From NCBI GenBank assembly GCA_021295715.1, contig JAGWBV010000029.1, forward strand, positions 532 through 52,163: DNA of 51,632 nucleotides, in the 5' to 3' direction. Shown here one piece after another: positions 50,892 through 51,632 of the stretch. The notes under the pieces were generated by a model, which made no database searches, was not told the DNA's origin, and saw nothing but the letters and a program-made list of their open reading frames with translations. This stretch comes from Candidatus Poribacteria bacterium. GTDB lineage: Bacteria > Poribacteria > WGA-4E > WGA-3G. The first letter of the stretch is position 1. Every line of letters starts with the position of its first letter. Made by a program: the position numbers and the translations under genes.

Positions 50892-50985
50892 CCTCGCCTA
50901 CTGCCAATATCTAAGTGATTATGGGTTTTACTATAATTTCTCCTTATCAACAACAATGGTGAAACGCGAAGCAATCTCATTTTCC

Positions 50986-51014
50986 TTGCAATTGATCGCA
51001 AATGCGCCTATAAT
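50986..51014 (+). promoter_or_regulatory. Promoter of the broken AAA ATPase gene
   Basis: TTGCAA (50986-50991), a 17-base spacer and TATAAT (51009-51014), then AAAGAAG before the ATG 51049. The promoter is intact although the gene is not. Confidence 0.7.
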
Positions 51015-51048
51015 TGATTCAAAGCCAGCACCAATACGGAAAGAAGCA

Positions 51049-51582
51049 ATGAAAACCTACATTACCGTCTGAAATTTCGGTCCCATAGAAAAAGCAGAGA
51101 TAGACCTACGTCCGCTGATTGTATTTGTCGGTGAGAGCAACACCGGCAAGACCTATCTCGCGGCGCTCATCTATGCATTACACCAACATTTTGAAGGGTT
51201 TTCACAATTACCTTGGGCAGGCTCTATTCCTTCTTATGTTGATTATTTTTACCGTTCACGAGAACGTAATTCACAGGACCGACAAGAAGCGTTAGAACAA
51301 GAAGTAGAGGTACTCGAAAAATTAAACACGCCTGAGCGTCCGTTCAAATTTTCCGATTTAACTCAGTGGATACACTCTATGTGGAAGTTTAAACTCACAG
51401 ATCAGGAAGACGTCACAAACCAACTCAAAAGGTGTTTCGACCTTGAATCCGATTCTAAGTTAATTAGATTTACTGGAAGTCGAAACAAGAAAATGAACGT
51501 TTCACTATCGGTTCGCGAGGGCGATCAAAGGTATTGGGATTTTGAGGCGACGACCACTAGTGCTGTGTCACTCCTAAAATGA
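51049..51582 (+). pseudogene. AAA/ABC-type ATPase N-terminus with early TGA, truncated
   Basis: From ATG 51049: MKTYITV, TGA (51070-51072), NFGPIEKAEIDLRPLIVFVG, then Walker A GESNTGKTYLAALIYAL. This is the start of OLD/SMC-like AAA ATPases (ITVKNFGPI, PLTVFVGxNNSGKS), common in abortive-infection systems. The TGA replaces a usually basic residue (for example Arg CGA to TGA), not a Cys, so recoding is unlikely. The frame runs on to 51582 (about 170 further codons), ending at the start of the 51588 repeat, and lacks the ATPase signature and Walker B seen in full proteins. Likely dead. Confidence 0.75.
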
Positions 51583-51587
51583 TGGAT

Positions 51588-51617
51588 GTGGGCAGCCACA
51601 AGGGACTGCCCCTACAG
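51588..51617 (-). repeat. GGGCAGCCACAAGGGACTGCCCC repeat (inverted copy)
   Basis: Inverted partner of 5424-5453. It begins five bases after the truncated ATPase stop, near the right window edge. Confidence 0.65.
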
Positions 51618-51632
51618 GGAAAATCCCTTCAA

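Noticed and set aside
51070-51072. Second in-frame TGA as a possible selenocysteine codon
   Set aside because: It replaces a basic residue in V(K/R)NFGPI, not a Cys, no clear stem-loop follows, and the gene is truncated. A nonsense mutation is more likely.

Overview
The window looks like a chromosomal contig from an uncultured, GC-moderate bacterium. The closest fit I can offer is Candidatus Poribacteria or a relative. This is inferred from gene content and style: exported NPCBM and LamG proteins, a C25 (gingipain/PorU-like) protease with a FlgD-like C-terminal domain, EutN/CcmL microcompartment vertex proteins, CRTAC1 and TPR proteins, and nearly every intergenic gap filled with short degenerate repeats. 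Nothing in the window proves the taxonomy. No rRNA, tRNA or CRISPR array was seen.

Layout. 1-625 (-): the start of a pectate-lyase-like exported protein that runs off the left edge. 0.9-2.2 kb (+): a small antitoxin-like gene and a peroxiredoxin whose catalytic Cys codon is TGA, followed by a hairpin (candidate selenoprotein). 2.2-5.9 kb (+): a complete riboflavin operon ribD-ribE-ribBA-ribH, then hisH. 6.6-9.9 kb (+): an NtrB/NtrC-like histidine kinase and sigma-54 activator. 10-16.7 kb (+): two BMC vertex proteins, a lipoprotein and a very large C25 protease. 17.2-21.5 kb: a toxin-antitoxin pair, a GNAT enzyme (-), ndk, and exported NPCBM and LamG proteins sharing a C-terminal motif. 21.7-38.1 kb (-): a long co-directional run read from the right as rpsB-tsf-frr-cdsA-dxr-rseP-udg-priA-aldolase-ATP-grasp-CRTAC1-TPR. 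38.4-43.5 kb: an APH-like kinase (+), a membrane protein, an Rpn nuclease, an amidohydrolase, queE and a VOC protein (-). 43.9-46.9 kb (+): a decayed STAS gene, an intact STAS gene and a heparinase II/III-like protein. 46.9-51.6 kb: a scrap-yard of defence and mobile genes (macro-domain fragment, HNH-WYL protein, IS5-type transposase remnant, two copies of a nuclease C-terminus, an intact ATPase-nuclease, a restriction-modification C-terminal scrap and a broken AAA ATPase).

How the parts work together. The rib genes make lumazine and riboflavin from GTP and ribulose-5-phosphate. rpsB-tsf-frr-cdsA-dxr-rseP is the familiar translation/envelope cluster, here without pyrH and uppS. The kinase/activator pair precedes the microcompartment and secretion genes and may control some sigma-54 promoters.

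The most unusual signals are: (1) a roughly 50-bp palindromic element inserted in the same reading frame into three unrelated proteins (histidine kinase, ATP-grasp, PriA), with compensatory stem changes; (2) the TGA codon at the peroxidatic position of the peroxiredoxin; (3) ordinary intergenic repeats read through in frame inside three exported proteins; (4) a shared C-terminal motif in two exported proteins; (5) repeats sitting exactly at the broken ends of genes in the right-hand island.
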